Shown: positions 49,801 through 63,469 of the stretch, piece after piece
Position numbering within the stretch: position 1 is the first letter of the stretch
How the letters are laid out: every line of letters begins with the position of its first letter
Assembly (NCBI GenBank): GCA_023159155.1
Contig: JAJNNX010000008.1
Location: 1,302,001 to 1,366,000 of the forward strand
Source of the DNA: Ustulina deusta
Lineage: Eukaryota; Ascomycota; Sordariomycetes; Xylariales; Xylariaceae
Direction of reading: 5' to 3'
Length of the DNA: 64,000 nucleotides
The notes under the pieces: generated by a model
Told to the model about the DNA's origin: nothing
What the model saw: only the letters and a program-made list of their open reading frames with translations
Databases searched by the model: none
Position numbers and translations under genes: made by a program

Positions 49801-51299
49801 TTGTTTATTATAAAAGCTTATATTATAAAAAATAATTAGATCTATAAAATATTTTTTAGTAAAGCTTAGCTAAAATAAAACTTAGCAATTATTAATTATA
49901 AAACTAATTAAATTACTTTATAAGGTTTAAAAAGAATATTTAATACTTTAATTATATATAATATTTTAGTTATAGGACTTATATATATTTAAAAAGCTAA
50001 AAATAAATGTTACTAATTTTTTTATATTAATAATTATTTGTTTACTAAGTTTAAAAAAGATTCTAAAAAATTTTTAAGTTTTAAAAAAAAATAAAATATT
50101 AATAATATCCTAAATTAAAGCCTAACTAACAAAGATCTAGTCGAAAAAATGTTAAATATTGCTAAATTAGCATTAGTTTTAATTATTTTTTTTTAAAAAA
50201 CTAAGTAAAAGCTTAATTTTAGGCCGAGCTTGGAAAGAATACTTATATAGTTTAAAGCATTAATCTATTGCTATTCAAACTTTAAAAAAACTAAAAAAAA
50301 AAAACTTTTTATTATTAAACTAGAAATTATTTTTAAGCTACTAACAAATTTAGCTATACTAGCTAAAAAAATCCTACTAGTTAATACTAGCAATATTGTT
50401 TTAGTATTTATAATAAAAAATCTATTTTTTACTAATTTATAGATTATAAATAAAATATTAATAAAAAAACTTGCTATAACTAAAGTCTAAAGTAAATATT
50501 TATTATAAGCTCTAATATTTATAACTTTAAATAAAGCATTCCTTAAATATATAGGATTATTTTTATTAATTATTTTTAATTATACTAATAAATATATAAA
50601 AATTTTAAAAAAATTAATTTATACCTTACCTATGCTTTATAAAGCTTTTTTTTTATTTATTAAAAAAATAATTCTTATTTTTAATATTAATTATAATAAA
50701 ATACTATATTAATATAAATTATTAAATTAAAATAATAATAAACCCTATTTTGCTAAGTTTTATTATATTATTAAAAATAAAACAAATTAATTATTTTTAT
50801 TGCTTAATATATATAATAACTAAAAATAAATAGTATTAGCTCTAAATAATTGTTTAAATATAGATTTAGCTTTAGTAGCTATAAAATAAAATAAATTTTT
50901 TTATAACAATATTAAAAAATTTCTAAAAAATAAATTTAATATAGATTTAGTAATTAATATAAAACTAGTTAGTTTTTTTAAAAAATAAAAATTAATTATT
51001 TCTATTTTTTATAATTTTGCATTTTTATTATTATCTAAATATGCTTTTTTGAGCTAGAGAGTATAAAAAAAACCCTAAATATAACATAAATCTAAATAAT
51101 ATTTTTTGTTTAAAGGCTTTTAGATTATAGTTAATATATAGTTTGTTTAATTTTTACTTATTATTAAAAACAAAGCTAGAATTCTAGACTAGTAGGCATT
51201 AGCTTAAAAATTATATTATATCTAAAAAAACTGTTTTATTATAAGTTTTAAAAATATAAAAAAAACTAACTTAGTTAAGCATACTATTATAATTAATTT
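46898..51299 (+). other. Decayed 5' coding region of the gypsy element (gag and protease expected)
   Basis: AT-rich, with long stretches readable on the plus strand apart from transition-type stops, for example REFFN..IKTRMACLFKKLFK near 48190-48240. In gypsy elements gag and protease precede reverse transcriptase. I could not identify a zinc knuckle or a protease active site, so the assignment rests on position. Confidence 0.45.
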
Positions 51300-53700
51300 T
51301 ATAGTTGCTTTTTTTTGATTTTATTAATCTAAATATATTATAAAAAAAAAATAGTTTGCTGCTAGAATTTTTTTTTAACTGGAATTTGCTAGTTTTATTT
51401 ATTTAAAGATATCTGCTTAGGGGGTATAGACTTGTTATTTATTTAAAAATAAATTAAAAAAAAAACAATTTGTATATTATTATATTTTAATAAATCAAGC
51501 TATAATTAAACCTTAATAGCTAGTATATTAATAGAATAGAGTTTTTTATACTTTAATTTAGGGAAATTATAATATTTTTTTTTAAGGAGATGCTACTTAT
51601 AGGTTTTAAGCTATGCTAATAAAATATAATAATTAGCTAAAAATTAGATTTTTCGCTTTTAATAGTTAATATATAAGTTAGAGAATATTTTAGGGCATAA
51701 TAGGCTTTTTTTATACTTATTATGCTTTAGGAAATATTGGCTTTAAAGAATAGCTACTTATAAAAAATTATTTTAGTTTTTTATTTCTTTTCTTTTTGGA
51801 ATATTATTTAAGATAGGGAGTATTTTTTTATATTTTTATTAATAACTACAATATGTTTGGCTATATGTTTGATAATTTTTTTGATTTTTTATATACTTAA
51901 TATTTTTTATAAATTATGTTTATTTTAATTAGCTTTTTTCTAAAAAAAACAATCCTATTTATAAATAGTATTAATATATTAAGCTTTAAATTATTCTAGA
52001 GATAAATATATTTATTCTTAAAGCATTAAAATTAATTTAAAAAATAAGCATTAAATAAAAATTATTTAACTAATATATTAGAACTAGAAAACTTTTTATA
52101 TCTAGTTTTATACTTTAAAATATATTTTTTAGAAAAAGCGGACTTAGTTAATATATTAAAAAGTGCTTACTAGAAATTAGTTCTAGGGGTAATCCTAAAA
52201 AAAAAACCCTTTATTTAAAAAAAAACAATAAAAAAGCTTTTTAAGTAAGAAAAAAAACAATAAAAAGCTTTTTATATAATATATAAAAAGATCTAAAACT
52301 ATACTATTAAAAATTAGATCTTTTTATTTAATATTATTTAGTTATTAATACTTTATTAATAGGGCTAAATAAAATATTGTTCTAAATAGCTAGTTAATTT
52401 ATTAAAATTAAAATTATTAATAAAAATATAACTTTTATAAGAATTTTTATATTTATATTATTTAAACTTTCTAATTTAAAAATAAAATATAATACTAAAA
52501 AAAGAAAAATTTTAGAAGTGGTCCGCTGCTTAGTAAAATATTACTAGCTAGTTATTAAATCTTAGTTTTTAATTATGTTATATATAGATTATTATAATTT
52601 AATAAATATTTTAAGAATTAAATTAGAAGCCCGGAAAAAAATTGCTATATAGATTAAGTAGTTAAAAAAATATTAGTTCGTTATTTATTACTATCTAAAT
52701 ATTTTTAAAATTATTAGAATTATAAATAAATTATTTTAAATTAACGGACTAATTCATATATTTATTAAATAATTTAATTTTAAAAAATTGCTTTTTTTTA
52801 CGGTTAACCTTGCTAATATTTAGCTTTTTTTTTTTATATTTATAAAAAAAAAAAAAGCAGTCTAAATATTTTTTTATTTATTTTTATTAATCTAATTAAT
52901 AAAAATCTAGAAAACTTTTTTAAAAATTATTTAGCTTATTTATAATATAAAAATATTATAAAAGTTATAATTTTAAGTTATAAAGTATAGAAAGATTTTT
53001 TTTTGAATAAACGCTATTATATAGTTTAAAACTTATTTTATTACTGGATTATTAACGGATATTTTTGCTAGAAAGAACAAAATAGCTATTTTTCTAAATA
53101 CTTATTATTTTATAAAATTAATGCTGTTTTAAAATAGGCTTATAATAGCTATAAATATTTTAGTATTTTAATAATTTTTTTGATTTTTAAATATAAGTAA
53201 ATATTATAAATAATATTATATTTATATTAAGGTTAGACCTAAACTATTTTTAATTATTAAGCAAAAAGTAGTTATTATAAAACTATAAAATATAATAAGT
53301 ATAGATTATATAGAACTAATATATTTAAAAGTTTTTAATAAAGCATTTTATATTTTAATTATAGTTAATTATTTTAGCTAATTTATTTTTGCTTTTATAA
53401 CTAAAAAACTAGGATAGTTCTTTGTTGTTTAAGCTTAAGAAATCTTAATTTTAGTGTTTGGTTATTTTTAATAATTGTTTATAAATAATATATTCTAAAA
53501 AAAAGATTTGTTAAAGAAATATTTTAAAAAAAAAGGGACTAAAGTTAAATATAGTTTTTCTAATTTTTTATAGATTTATAGCTTGGTAGAAAGAAGTATT
53601 TAATTTGTTTTTGTATAGCTAAAAAAATAAGTATTAGAAACTAGATATACTAACTTAAAAAAATAGCTAATATATATAAAAAAAGCTATTAAAGTTATTA
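51300..53700 (+). pseudogene. Gypsy pol remnant: reverse transcriptase, RNase H, integrase
   Basis: Plus-strand motifs in order. GDATYRF at about 51586 and NMFGYMFDNF near 51850 lie in the reverse transcriptase. KADLVNILKSAY near 52135-52175 is the connection region. KYNTKKRKILEVV near 52490-52520 and LYIDYYNLINILRIKLEAR near 52575-52635 correspond to RNase H, where relatives have an ER.ALAVV and a YTDH block. AFYILIIVNYFS, stop, FIFAFITKK at 53342-53410 corresponds to the integrase core (IVDYFSR). INN and LVERS near 53485 and 53585-53600 correspond to the later catalytic Asp and Glu blocks. Most Asp codons have become Asn and Arg or Gln codons stops, as RIP predicts. Confidence 0.78.
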
Positions 53701-54644
53701 ATTTATAAAAAATAATTAGTACTAATTTATTATTAGCTTAGATTTTATTTAGATAAAATATATATCTGACTGTTCTAGTGCTAACGGAAGCTAATATAAA
53801 GATTATTATAGATAAAGCTTTTAAACTAAGCATAACAAAACATTTAATAGCCAAACAAGAAAAAAATCAAAAAAAAATGCAATAGTTTTTAATTACGCGT
53901 AAAAAAGAAAACTTGCTAAAAAAAACAGCCCATAAGTACTAGAAGGGCTAATAGATATAAAAATATATTTAAAATTAAGACTAACTAATATAATTGTATC
54001 GGAAATAAAAAAATAATTTCTAATATAATATTACAAAAGTAGCAAAACTTTATTTAGTATAAAAAGGACTATATAAAATTACTAGCATTGTATTAGAAGT
54101 TTTAATATAAATTACAAACGTATTATAAAAAAAAAAAATCTAAAAAATATATATTAATAATATTAAGCTTTATTTATATCTAAATATTAATATGCCTAGC
54201 TAAATTAAAACTATATATATAAAAGTTAGCTAGCAAATTAAAAAATTAATAATAAAAAAAATACTTTAGGTTAAAAGTTTTTTTTAATAAAAATTTTTTT
54301 TTTTTTTAATTTGTGTTCTAAAATATTAGAGCTGCTTTAGTAGTTTTAATAAGCAAAAATAGTAAAGATTTTTTAAAAACAAAAAAGAAAGGTATACTAT
54401 TTATAGCTAAGCAAATAATTACTAACTAATTAAATATTTTTTACTTAAATTATTAATAGTCTGCCTAATTTTATATAAAATTTTTTTTTATTTATAGTTA
54501 TTTTATTTAAAGCTTTATATTATCTGGCCTAAATTAAGAAAAAATCTAAATAATAAATTAAAAAAAAAATAATTTCTTTTGATTTTTATTTATAAAATAT
54601 CCTTTATTTGTATACTAATACTTATTAATTATAAGTTTAACATA

Positions 54645-56493
54645 AGACACAAGCTAATTGCTAACATAAGTTAATTGCTAACTTTTTTGCACCTTTATAT
54701 ATATAAATCAAATAATTCAACTATAACACAAAAAATTAATTAGATCTAATCGGAAATATTGTTGCTAGATATTTTTATAACATTTTAACAAGTACGCAAA
54801 TTATACCTAGGCTTGCTACATGTTCTATATTATTATATGTGCAATATACCCCTTGTTATACAATAACTATTTTACTGCACTTTTTTTATTATTTGCTTTT
54901 TAATAGCTTGTTTAATTTTAAAATTTTGTTTTTTTTATATAATAAATAACTTTTTATTCTATATATGTTTTTTTTTTATATAGCAGTGTTAGCTAAGCAT
55001 TTTATTTATTATACAAAGTTTAGCAATTTTTCTTTTTAATAATATAACTTTATATATAAATAATATTATATTTTTTGTAATATAATTAATAATATTTAAA
55101 ATAATACTTAATAAACTATTTTAATATTATATAACTTTATTTTTAATATATTTAGTTTATAATTATATATTAGTTATATTATATAAAGTTTTTAATTGCT
55201 AAAAAACTAAAAGTTTATTAAATAATCTAAAAAATATTTTGGTTAATAATTAGACTTCGAGCTAAAAAAATATATATTTTGGATCATATAGCACTAATCT
55301 AATACTTTTAAAACTTTTTTAAATATTAGATTTTATTATAAAACCTTTATACGTTTTATAAAACGTAACAAAAAAATCTTTTTTAATAATATAAATAATA
55401 TATATTTATATTAAATTATTAATTTTTTTTATATATAAATATTTTAATAAACTAAAACAACTAATATTAAAAAGTTAAAATTAATATAATAAATAAGCAA
55501 ATATATAAAAAGTAATAATATTATAGTTTTTATAATATAATTTAAAATTAATTAAATAATAGCTTTTATAGCTATTAAAGATTAATAAATAATAAATACC
55601 TTTTATATAACTAGCTATATATAAATTAAAATAATTAATCTAATTTAAACTTTATTTATTTATTATCTAGCTATTTTTTATAATTATAATTTTTTAGTTA
55701 TATAATAATTAGCTATTAGTATACTAAAACAAAAAATAAGTTTTGTTTACTAAAATAATATATAGTAAAACTATATAGCTATATAAACTAATACCTTAAA
55801 TAATAATTAACTATTCATAATTGCTTAATTAAACAGCCCTTAATTATTTATATTAGTTAGATATTATTCTAACTATTTCAAACAAAATTTAGCCTATTAT
55901 AAAGCTTATTTTATTAAAATTATAAATATTTTTTTTAAAATATTATATTTAGTTATTATGTTTTATATAAACTTAAACTATTTGTTATATATAATAAAAT
56001 TTTTATAAAAAACTTGCTAATAATTAATTTTTTAATTAAAATATATTTTAAACATAAAATATTATTATATAAAGTTTAAAGCCTAGTTAACGCTAACTTT
56101 AAATATATTATGTTTATATAATAATTAATTAGCTATATTTTTAATACTACTTATTTAAAACAAAAACAATCGTAAAGCTAAATTTATAATATATTATATA
56201 ATAATATTTTCTTTAAGTTTGGTTAATTTTTAATATTATATAATAAATATTTGTTAGGTTTGTTTACTAGCGTGCTAATTATAAAAAATTATACAAGGAA
56301 CATTATAGATTTGTACTATATAATTAACAATAAATTTTTTGTTATAATTAAAAGCTTCTAATATAAGCTACAAGTTTGCTTTGTTCTAAAAAAGTACTAT
56401 TATTATTAGTTATAAAAATAGTAATTAAAAAGAGAGCGTACAAAAGTACAAAAAAGTTGGCAATTAACTTGTGTTAGCAATTAGCTTGTGTCC
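54645..56493 (-). mobile_element. Fot1/pogo-type DNA transposon, copy B, nested in gypsy
   Basis: 1849 bp flanked by TA (54643-54644 and 56494-56495). The termini AGACACAAGCTAATTGC and GCAATTAGCTTGTGTCC are inverted. It is homologous to copy A at 9042-10891 but reversed, so its transposase frame would run on the minus strand. The region equivalent to the helix-turn-helix (about 56270-56390) is more decayed than in copy A. Confidence 0.85.
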
Positions 56494-56495
56494 TA

Positions 56496-59400
56496 TGTTA
56501 AGCTTTATATCTACTAATCTAGTTTATATTATTTTTTATAGATTAAATTTTTTATTTTAATTAAATTATTTTTTAAAACTACTAACTAAATATATATTCT
56601 TTTTTTATAACTTTTTTTATTTCCGATTAAATAAAAATAAAAAAAATACAATCTAACCAGGCGTAGCAAAAAGCTTGTTAAGCTAAAGCGGAAGCTTAAT
56701 TAAGCGTAGCTAAAACTAGAAAAATTAAATATTTTGCAAAATATAAATAATACAAATATATTATAGTAAAAGTTTTTTTTTAGAAAAAAATAGTATAAAA
56801 ATAAAATATATATTTATTTTTAGATATAACAAAAATATTTTTATATATTAAAGCTTTTATATTAGGAATTTTAAAAAAATTTATAGTTTATAAATTAAAG
56901 CAGCTAAAATAATAATTAGTTTTTAAAGCAATAAAGCTAATTAAAGCTAAAAAAAAAAAGTAAAAATATTTACTATTTTTTATAAAAAACAATTCTTTTT
57001 TAAATATTAAAAGTAATAAAAAGTAAGAAAAACTATTAAAGTAAAAAAATTTAATATTATTAATTTTATAAATCGTATATTACTTGGATTAGAAATAGTT
57101 AGCGTTTCTAAATATAGAAAAGCTTATAAATAATTTTACGATCTATAGTCCAAATAGCTAAAAGATAGCTTAGGAATTATTAAAATAAAAGCTTGTTATA
57201 TTAGAAAAATTAGCTTATAGATTAAGCTTATTATTATTAAAGATTTTTTAAGTTTTTTTAAATAAGGATAAATAAAGTTTGCTTTATTTGTGCCGAAATA
57301 TATAACGTATTAATTAATAAATTTGATTTAATTTAATTAGAGGTAGTTTAGGACTAGCGAGTATTTATTAATTAAAAAAGCTCTATTTATTAAAAAGTAG
57401 TACAATGCTAAAAAAAAATTAAAAAACGTTATTTTTTTTAGCTAAGTAATTAAAGAATTAATATAAACAAAAAATTTAAAATTTTTAACCTTAAGAATAA
57501 TTATTTTAATTAAAAAAACAATCGGAAAATATTTATATAGAGTAAATAAAAACAATTTAAACTAAAGTTTTAAAAAAGAATTGGCTTAATTTTTCTATTT
57601 TTTAGATATATAGTTACGCTAAAAAAAATGATTATATTGGTTTATATATAAAAAAAAAAACCAGGGCTAGAAATTATTTCTTATAAATAATATTAGTTTT
57701 TTAGCGCTAACTTTAAAATAAAGTTTATTAATAATTTAATTATTTTTAAAAGCTTAAAATATTTTTGAACATATATATAAAAGCTTAAACTACTTTATTT
57801 TAATAAAACTTACTTAGTTATATTTAACTTTAAAAATATTAATATTTGTTTAGAACAATATATATAAAATAATACTAAAGCTTTATATTTTTAAGTTTTA
57901 AAAAAAACCGGTATAAAAAATAATACTAAAATTTTTCAAGTAAAAGAATTTTTATATTTAAAAGAACTTAAAAAAGTTATCCTAAACTTAAAAAAAAACT
58001 TAAGAAAATTTGCTATTTAAACTAGCTTAAGTTTTATTTATTTAGGAAAAGCTTTTAAAAATTTATAAAAAGATCTAGCGGAAAAAAAAAAAAAATCTCT
58101 AATATGCTATATTTAAAACTACTTTTATAAAAATCAATTTTAATATTAAATAAAACTATTAGTAATTAAAAATTCTAACTTTATATATAATACAAAATAT
58201 TTAAAGCTAACTTATAAAAAAGTATATTTAAGTTTAAGGCCGGCTTATAAAAAATAATTAATAAATCTAATTTAGTTATTACTAAATAGTTTCTTTGTAA
58301 AATTGCAAAAAAAAAACTAAAAAAAAGTTTTTTTTAGTTATTATATATACTTGCTAGTTTATATTACTAGAAAAGATTGCTATAAATTAGTATTTTATAA
58401 AGTTAGATATTTTTTTAATAAAAAATATTAGTTCTAGCTTAAATAAAATACTAATAAATAAAAGACTAGCTATTACTTAATATTAGAAAGAACTTATATG
58501 TTTGCTTTTAAAATTAAAACAAATTATAAAAAATTAGGTTAGGCAGATTAATAAAAATAAAAAATACTTCTGTTCTATTTAGATTTTTTTTTTTTAAGTA
58601 CTAATTTTTATATACTTATTTTAAACTTATTTAATTAAGTTTTTTAGTAATTATTAAACAAGCTTTTAATTTAAAAATATTTATAAAAAATAAAGTATTA
58701 ATTAAATTAGTATAGAACAAACTAACTTTTTTTTTAATATTTACTACCTGATTTAAAAAAATAAAAACTTTATTTGTATTAAAATATAATATAAAAAATA
58801 AAGCAAACCTAATAATAATTTTTGATTTGGTTTATTGCTAGTAAAAAGCTAGCTTACTAAATATTTGTTTTTAGATTAAAAAAATAATAATGATAAGCCT
58901 ACTAGCTATAAAAATATTAAAAATATGTTAAAAAAGTTTAAAAAAAAGCTATTTTTTGTTTATGTTAAAAAAAAATTTATAAAAAATAGCGCTAAAGCAA
59001 AACTTTTAATTAGGCAAACTATAATTTTTATTAACCGAATTTAGGTTAGTAATAAATTTTTGCTTGATGACTAAAAAATATTTAAATTAAAAAACTAAAA
59101 ATATTATTTATTGCTAGATCTAGAACTATTTAATTTTTTTTAATAAAAACTAAAAAAGCTAGACCTATTTATTTATTTAAAACTAATATTAGTAAAATAT
59201 TATAATATCTTAAAAAAATATGTTTATATTTATGTACTAATATAATATTTTAGTAAGCTAAATTAAGCAAAAAAGATCTTTTGCTATTTATTATTACTTT
59301 TAAAAAAACAAAATAAAAATATTTTATAGCTTTAAAATAACAAAAACTTTTTAATAAAAAGCTTAATATAGCTAATATAATTAATAAACCTTTTAAGTTA

Positions 59401-62189
59401 AGTTTTTTTTTAATCCGCCTAAGTTAAACTGTTTTATATTTGTTTTAGTTTAGAATGCTTAATTAAAATATATTTTAAAAAAAACTTAGAAAAAATTAGA
59501 TTAATTATTTTAGCTAACTAATTATTAAAAGATTTATATTATTAAAATAGCTATTAGATTAGAAAATAACCCTTAATAAAAAAAAAAGTAGCTCTAATAA
59601 TACTTATAAAAAGCTTAACTTAAATAGTTTAAATAATAAAAGTAATTCTATTAATACTATTAATTCGGAAAGACTAAAGAATGCTAAAAAAGTTTTTAAT
59701 TTATATAAAAAAATATAAAAAAAAAAAAAACCGGAAATAATTCTAGTAGATCTAGACAAAAATCTAATTAATATTATAAATTAAAAAAAGATTTTTAAAA
59801 CTTAAAATAAAAAAAATCTAAAACAAAAAATAATAATAAGCATTTTGTTAATAAATATATTTATAATTCTAGCAAATATTATAATAAAAATATATTATTA
59901 AATTTAAAAAGTTTGGATATTTATTAAAAAATAAAAAATTAGTTTTTATAAACTAAAAAATAAAAATAAACTAAACAATAAAGTTCTATAAATATTAAAA
60001 AAAAAAAAATTTATTGCTTTAGATATTTTATTTTATAATAATCTTTTAAAGAACGCAAGTATAATATTAATTATTTAAAATAGTAATATAGCTATAATAA
60101 AATAAAAACTGGATCAGATATTTAAATAAAAAAAAATAAATAAAAATAATTAAAAAATAAATATTAAAACTAATAAAAATAAAAAAATAGCGCAAGAAAA
60201 AGAATCAAAAATAGCAAATAAAAAAAATTAGAACTATTTAAAAATTAGTACTAATAAATTTAAAAAAAAAACTATATAAAAAAAAGCTTTAAAGATCTTT
60301 TTTTTTAAAAAAAACCTTAGTTTTTAAAGTAATAAAAGTTAAATAAACAATAAAAAATTTCTAAGCTTAAATAATAGCTTTAATATTAATTATTATATTT
60401 AATAACTTTTATAATTTAATATATTTTTTTATTATTAAAAAAACTTTTAGGAATACTTTAGACTTATAAAATATCTAGTTTTTTATAAATCAAATATAAT
60501 TAATTAACAAATTTTAATAGTAATAGTTTTATATAAAAAAACTAATTTTAGTTTTTATTTAAAAACAAATAATAATTAGTTATTTTTATTCCTTAACAAA
60601 AACAATAAATATTATTTTTAACTTAAAGGTTTTTTATTTCTAAATATTTTAGTTTATTTTATATTGTTTAATATAATATAAAAATAAAAAAATTTAGCTT
60701 TTTTTTTTTTTTAACGTTTAATTAAGGATTTTAATATATTTTAAAAACTAACTTTTAATATTTTTAATACTAAAAAAAAAAATAATACTTAAAAGCTCCT
60801 TATAAAAATTAAGCTTTTTATATAAATAAAATATTTTATTATTATTAATTTTTTTATAGCTATTATAAATTAAAAATAGTACTTATAAGCTAAAAACCAG
60901 ATTAGTTAATTTTATAAATTAGCTATTTGACTTATCTAGAAAAAAAAATTTTTAAAATTAAAAAAAGAAATTATAATATATATTTTTATATATAACCTAT
61001 ATAAATCGGTTAATAAAATAAATAAATATTCTAATTTATAAAAAGCTTTATAAAAAAATAATTATATAAAATTAAAAAATATTAATATTTATTAATGTTT
61101 TATTTTAAAAAATAAAAATAAGCTATAAAAAAGCTTTAAAAACTATTTAGCTTAATATAATCTGATTTAATACTTAAACAAACTATTAAATATATAAAAT
61201 ATAAGTACTAATTTTATTATTTTTTTACTAAGTAAAAAGTAATACTTAATTAAATTTATTTTATTTTTTATTTTTATTTAAGTTTAAATAAAATAATTAG
61301 ATTTTTATTTCTAGACTAGCATATATATTAACTAAATTAAATTAGCTATATTAGTTTTTTTTATTATAAGTAAAAAACTTATTAATAGACTATTTAGGGT
61401 TTTTTTTAAAAAACTAAAAAAAAAAGCTTATGCTAAGTATTTAGTACTTAACCTAACAAAAAAAAATTTTTTAGTCGAAATAACTAACCTTAAAACTAAA
61501 ATTATTAATTTAAAAAAATTAATATTTAAAAATTAATAAAAAGTTAATTGGTTAAAACAGGTTAATATATAGTAAAATTAAAAAAGTATTAAAGTTAAAA
61601 ATAACTATAAAATAGTTTAAGCTAAATTAAAAAAAACTAAAACTATAATTAAATAATTAAAATAAATTAAAACAAAATAAAAATTTAAAATTATTAATTT
61701 AAATTATAAACTATAATATTTTAAAAAGAATATTTAATACTTTTAGTTTTAGATTATTAAAATAGAAATATAACTAGCTAATTAAACTTAAGTTATAGCT
61801 AAAAAAAAAAAATAATAATTAAATATTATAATAAATATAATAAAAGCTATAATAAATATTTTAATTATATTAAAACTAAGCTTAATTAGCTTAAAAAAAA
61901 ATAACCTAACTTTAAAATATTTTTAAAAAAAGAACTAATATTTATATAATTAATTAAACTATTTAATACTTTTTTTTTACTTATTATAAGTTAGGTTTGA
62001 TTTTTTTTAATACTGCTTAAATTATTTTATTTATATTAGAGTTATCTGTTAATAATTTCTGATTATTTTTACTGCTTTTTTATATTTTTACCCCAAAAGA
62101 AGCTATGCTAAATTAGTTCCTATTGCTATAACTGAATTAGATCGATTTTCTTTTATTTGCGGTGCTTGGTTGGGGGGAGTTTTGCTGTG
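56496..62189 (+). other. Decayed, apparently coding 3' part of the gypsy element
   Basis: About 5.7 kb, A-rich on the plus strand. Around 57900-58600 one frame reads with only transition-type stops: VKEFLYLKELKKVILNLKKN, then SLRPAYKK, then LERTYMFAFKIKTNYKKLG. I recognise no retroviral or other domain. It may be an extra frame downstream of integrase, or another element whose ends I cannot see. Confidence 0.4.
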
Positions 62190-62296
62190 TGTGGATCTGT
62201 ACACGTGATCTTATTTATATAGCTAGTTCTAGTCCGTAGATTGATAGATAAGGACTATTATTTTTACAATTCAAATTTATCATTCAGAACATAACA
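62190..62296 (+). repeat. 3' LTR of the gypsy element
   Basis: 107 bp, TGTGGATCTGTACACGTGAT at the start, ATAACA at the end, followed by GGGC. It is less RIP-altered than the left LTR and retains the canonical CA end. Confidence 0.88.
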
Positions 62297-63469
62297 GGGC
62301 CACCTTCCCACCCCTGAGACTACCGGTCTCAACCATATCCCCTAGCGCTGCCGCACCCTTGTCTCTATAGAGTTTGTTAGCCCCCGCAAGGACTGTGAAG
62401 GTCGCTAGAGATATCCCGGCCCCACCGCGAACTTTAGTAGTGGGAATACCAAAATACGCCGCATGGACTTTCTCGTGACTGATGGAAATCTCGAAGTAGC
62501 CCCTATAGTAGGAATCTTACCATTGTAGCTCGGTGTTGGCAGCAATGAATAACTCGGAACCGACCAGCGCCACCTCAAGAGCCACATTCTGCTCAGCACG
62601 TGGCGGTGAACTTACAGCACTCCCGGCGAACTCAACACCTAGGGATCCGTCTCCAGGAGCTGGGTCGTATGGGTGCTCGTCGAGCCGGACGAGGCCAGAC
62701 ACCTAGGAGGCGTGATAGGATTGCTGTATGCATTGGGAAAAAGGAGGGGGAAGGGGTTCGTGAGCATATCAAAGCAGGGTGACGAACGATAATTGCTGCA
62801 TTGGTATACGGCAAGCCTTACTAGCTTGAAAGCTTTACCTTTGCTAGAAGGAATAGTTTTGGTACGCCCGACGGGTTATTTGTTCTTATATTTGCAAATA
62901 ATGAATTGGGATTCTTTTTGACTTGTCAGAGTTGAGATACAGCGTAATGGAGGCTGTTAATAATTACCTACAGTAGCTAATATGCCGTGAAGGACTTTAG
63001 TTTTTTGGCTTCAACCTGTGAGATGAGACCAATTGTTTGTTCGAGACAATCTTAAGCGCTCGTGTTTCTGAATCCACGACATGTTCCAAGGACTTCGAGG
63101 TTCCAATTTTCCAATCAACACAGGCACGTGCATCACTTGTCACGACATCCTCTTCCGTCGAGTGACCATAAAAGGGCACAGATCCCGAGACGGTAACATT
63201 GCTCGCATCGTTGTCGTTCGTTACTGCGGCTCTCATGCAGAAAATTACACTCTCCTCCGAGGGATCGCCAGAGGCAACACCATGAATCAAGTTCGGCTGA
63301 TTTGGCTCCCAGGGAGGGGTTGAGGGTTGTGTGGGTTTTCTTGGTTATCCTATTCATCGAGACTCCAAGGGAAGCGTGATGTCTCGAACAGATAGTTAGG
63401 ATTGCTCGCAAAAGCAGCCGGCGCCGCCCCAACGAAGGATACGATGCCCGAGAACGAGGAAAGACCCAT
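62297..63469 (-). pseudogene. PhoD-like alkaline phosphatase gene, decayed and split
   Basis: PhoD-like enzymes are usually secreted metal-dependent phosphatases. The N-terminal end starts at 63469 with MGLSSFSGIVSFVGAAPAAF, a signal-peptide-like stretch. Frameshifts then lead to SLGVSMNRITKKTHTTLNPS and to HGVASGDPSEESVIF (63240-63290), the hallmark of the PhoD N-terminal domain. DWKIGTSKSLEHVVDS and QVEAKKLKSFTAY follow, the latter in another frame. The C-terminal part (62297-62702) reads LDEHPYDPAPGDGSLGVEF and GSAVSSP, then ELQW, stop, and YYRGYFEISISHEKVHAAYF. Only about 240 bp lie between these parts, so the central catalytic domain of some 300 residues is missing. The last codons are at 39141-39194, beyond the gypsy element. 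Confidence 0.85.

Larger units (their letters stand above)
39195..62296 (+). mobile_element. Ty3/gypsy-type retrotransposon with two nested insertions, RIP-destroyed
   Basis: Identical-length LTRs of 107 bp (39195-39301 and 62190-62296), starting TGTGGATC and ending AACATAAYA, are flanked by GGGC at 39191-39194 and 62297-62300. The LTRs differ by ten transitions and no gap or transversion. ATTTGGTAAGAGC directly after the left LTR is a plausible primer-binding site. A G-rich tract (GGTTGGGGGGAG) precedes the right LTR. Removing the nested copia (39566-46892) and Fot1-like (54645-56493) elements leaves about 13.9 kb, long for this class. The order reverse transcriptase, RNase H, integrase (51300-53700, plus strand) places it with gypsy elements. 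About 6 kb after integrase is unexplained. Confidence 0.83.

Noticed and set aside
39195..62296. Terminal 107-bp repeats as a simple segmental duplication
   Set aside because: Equal length, TG..CA ends, flanking GGGC copies, an adjacent G-rich tract and internal retroelement motifs identify them as LTRs.
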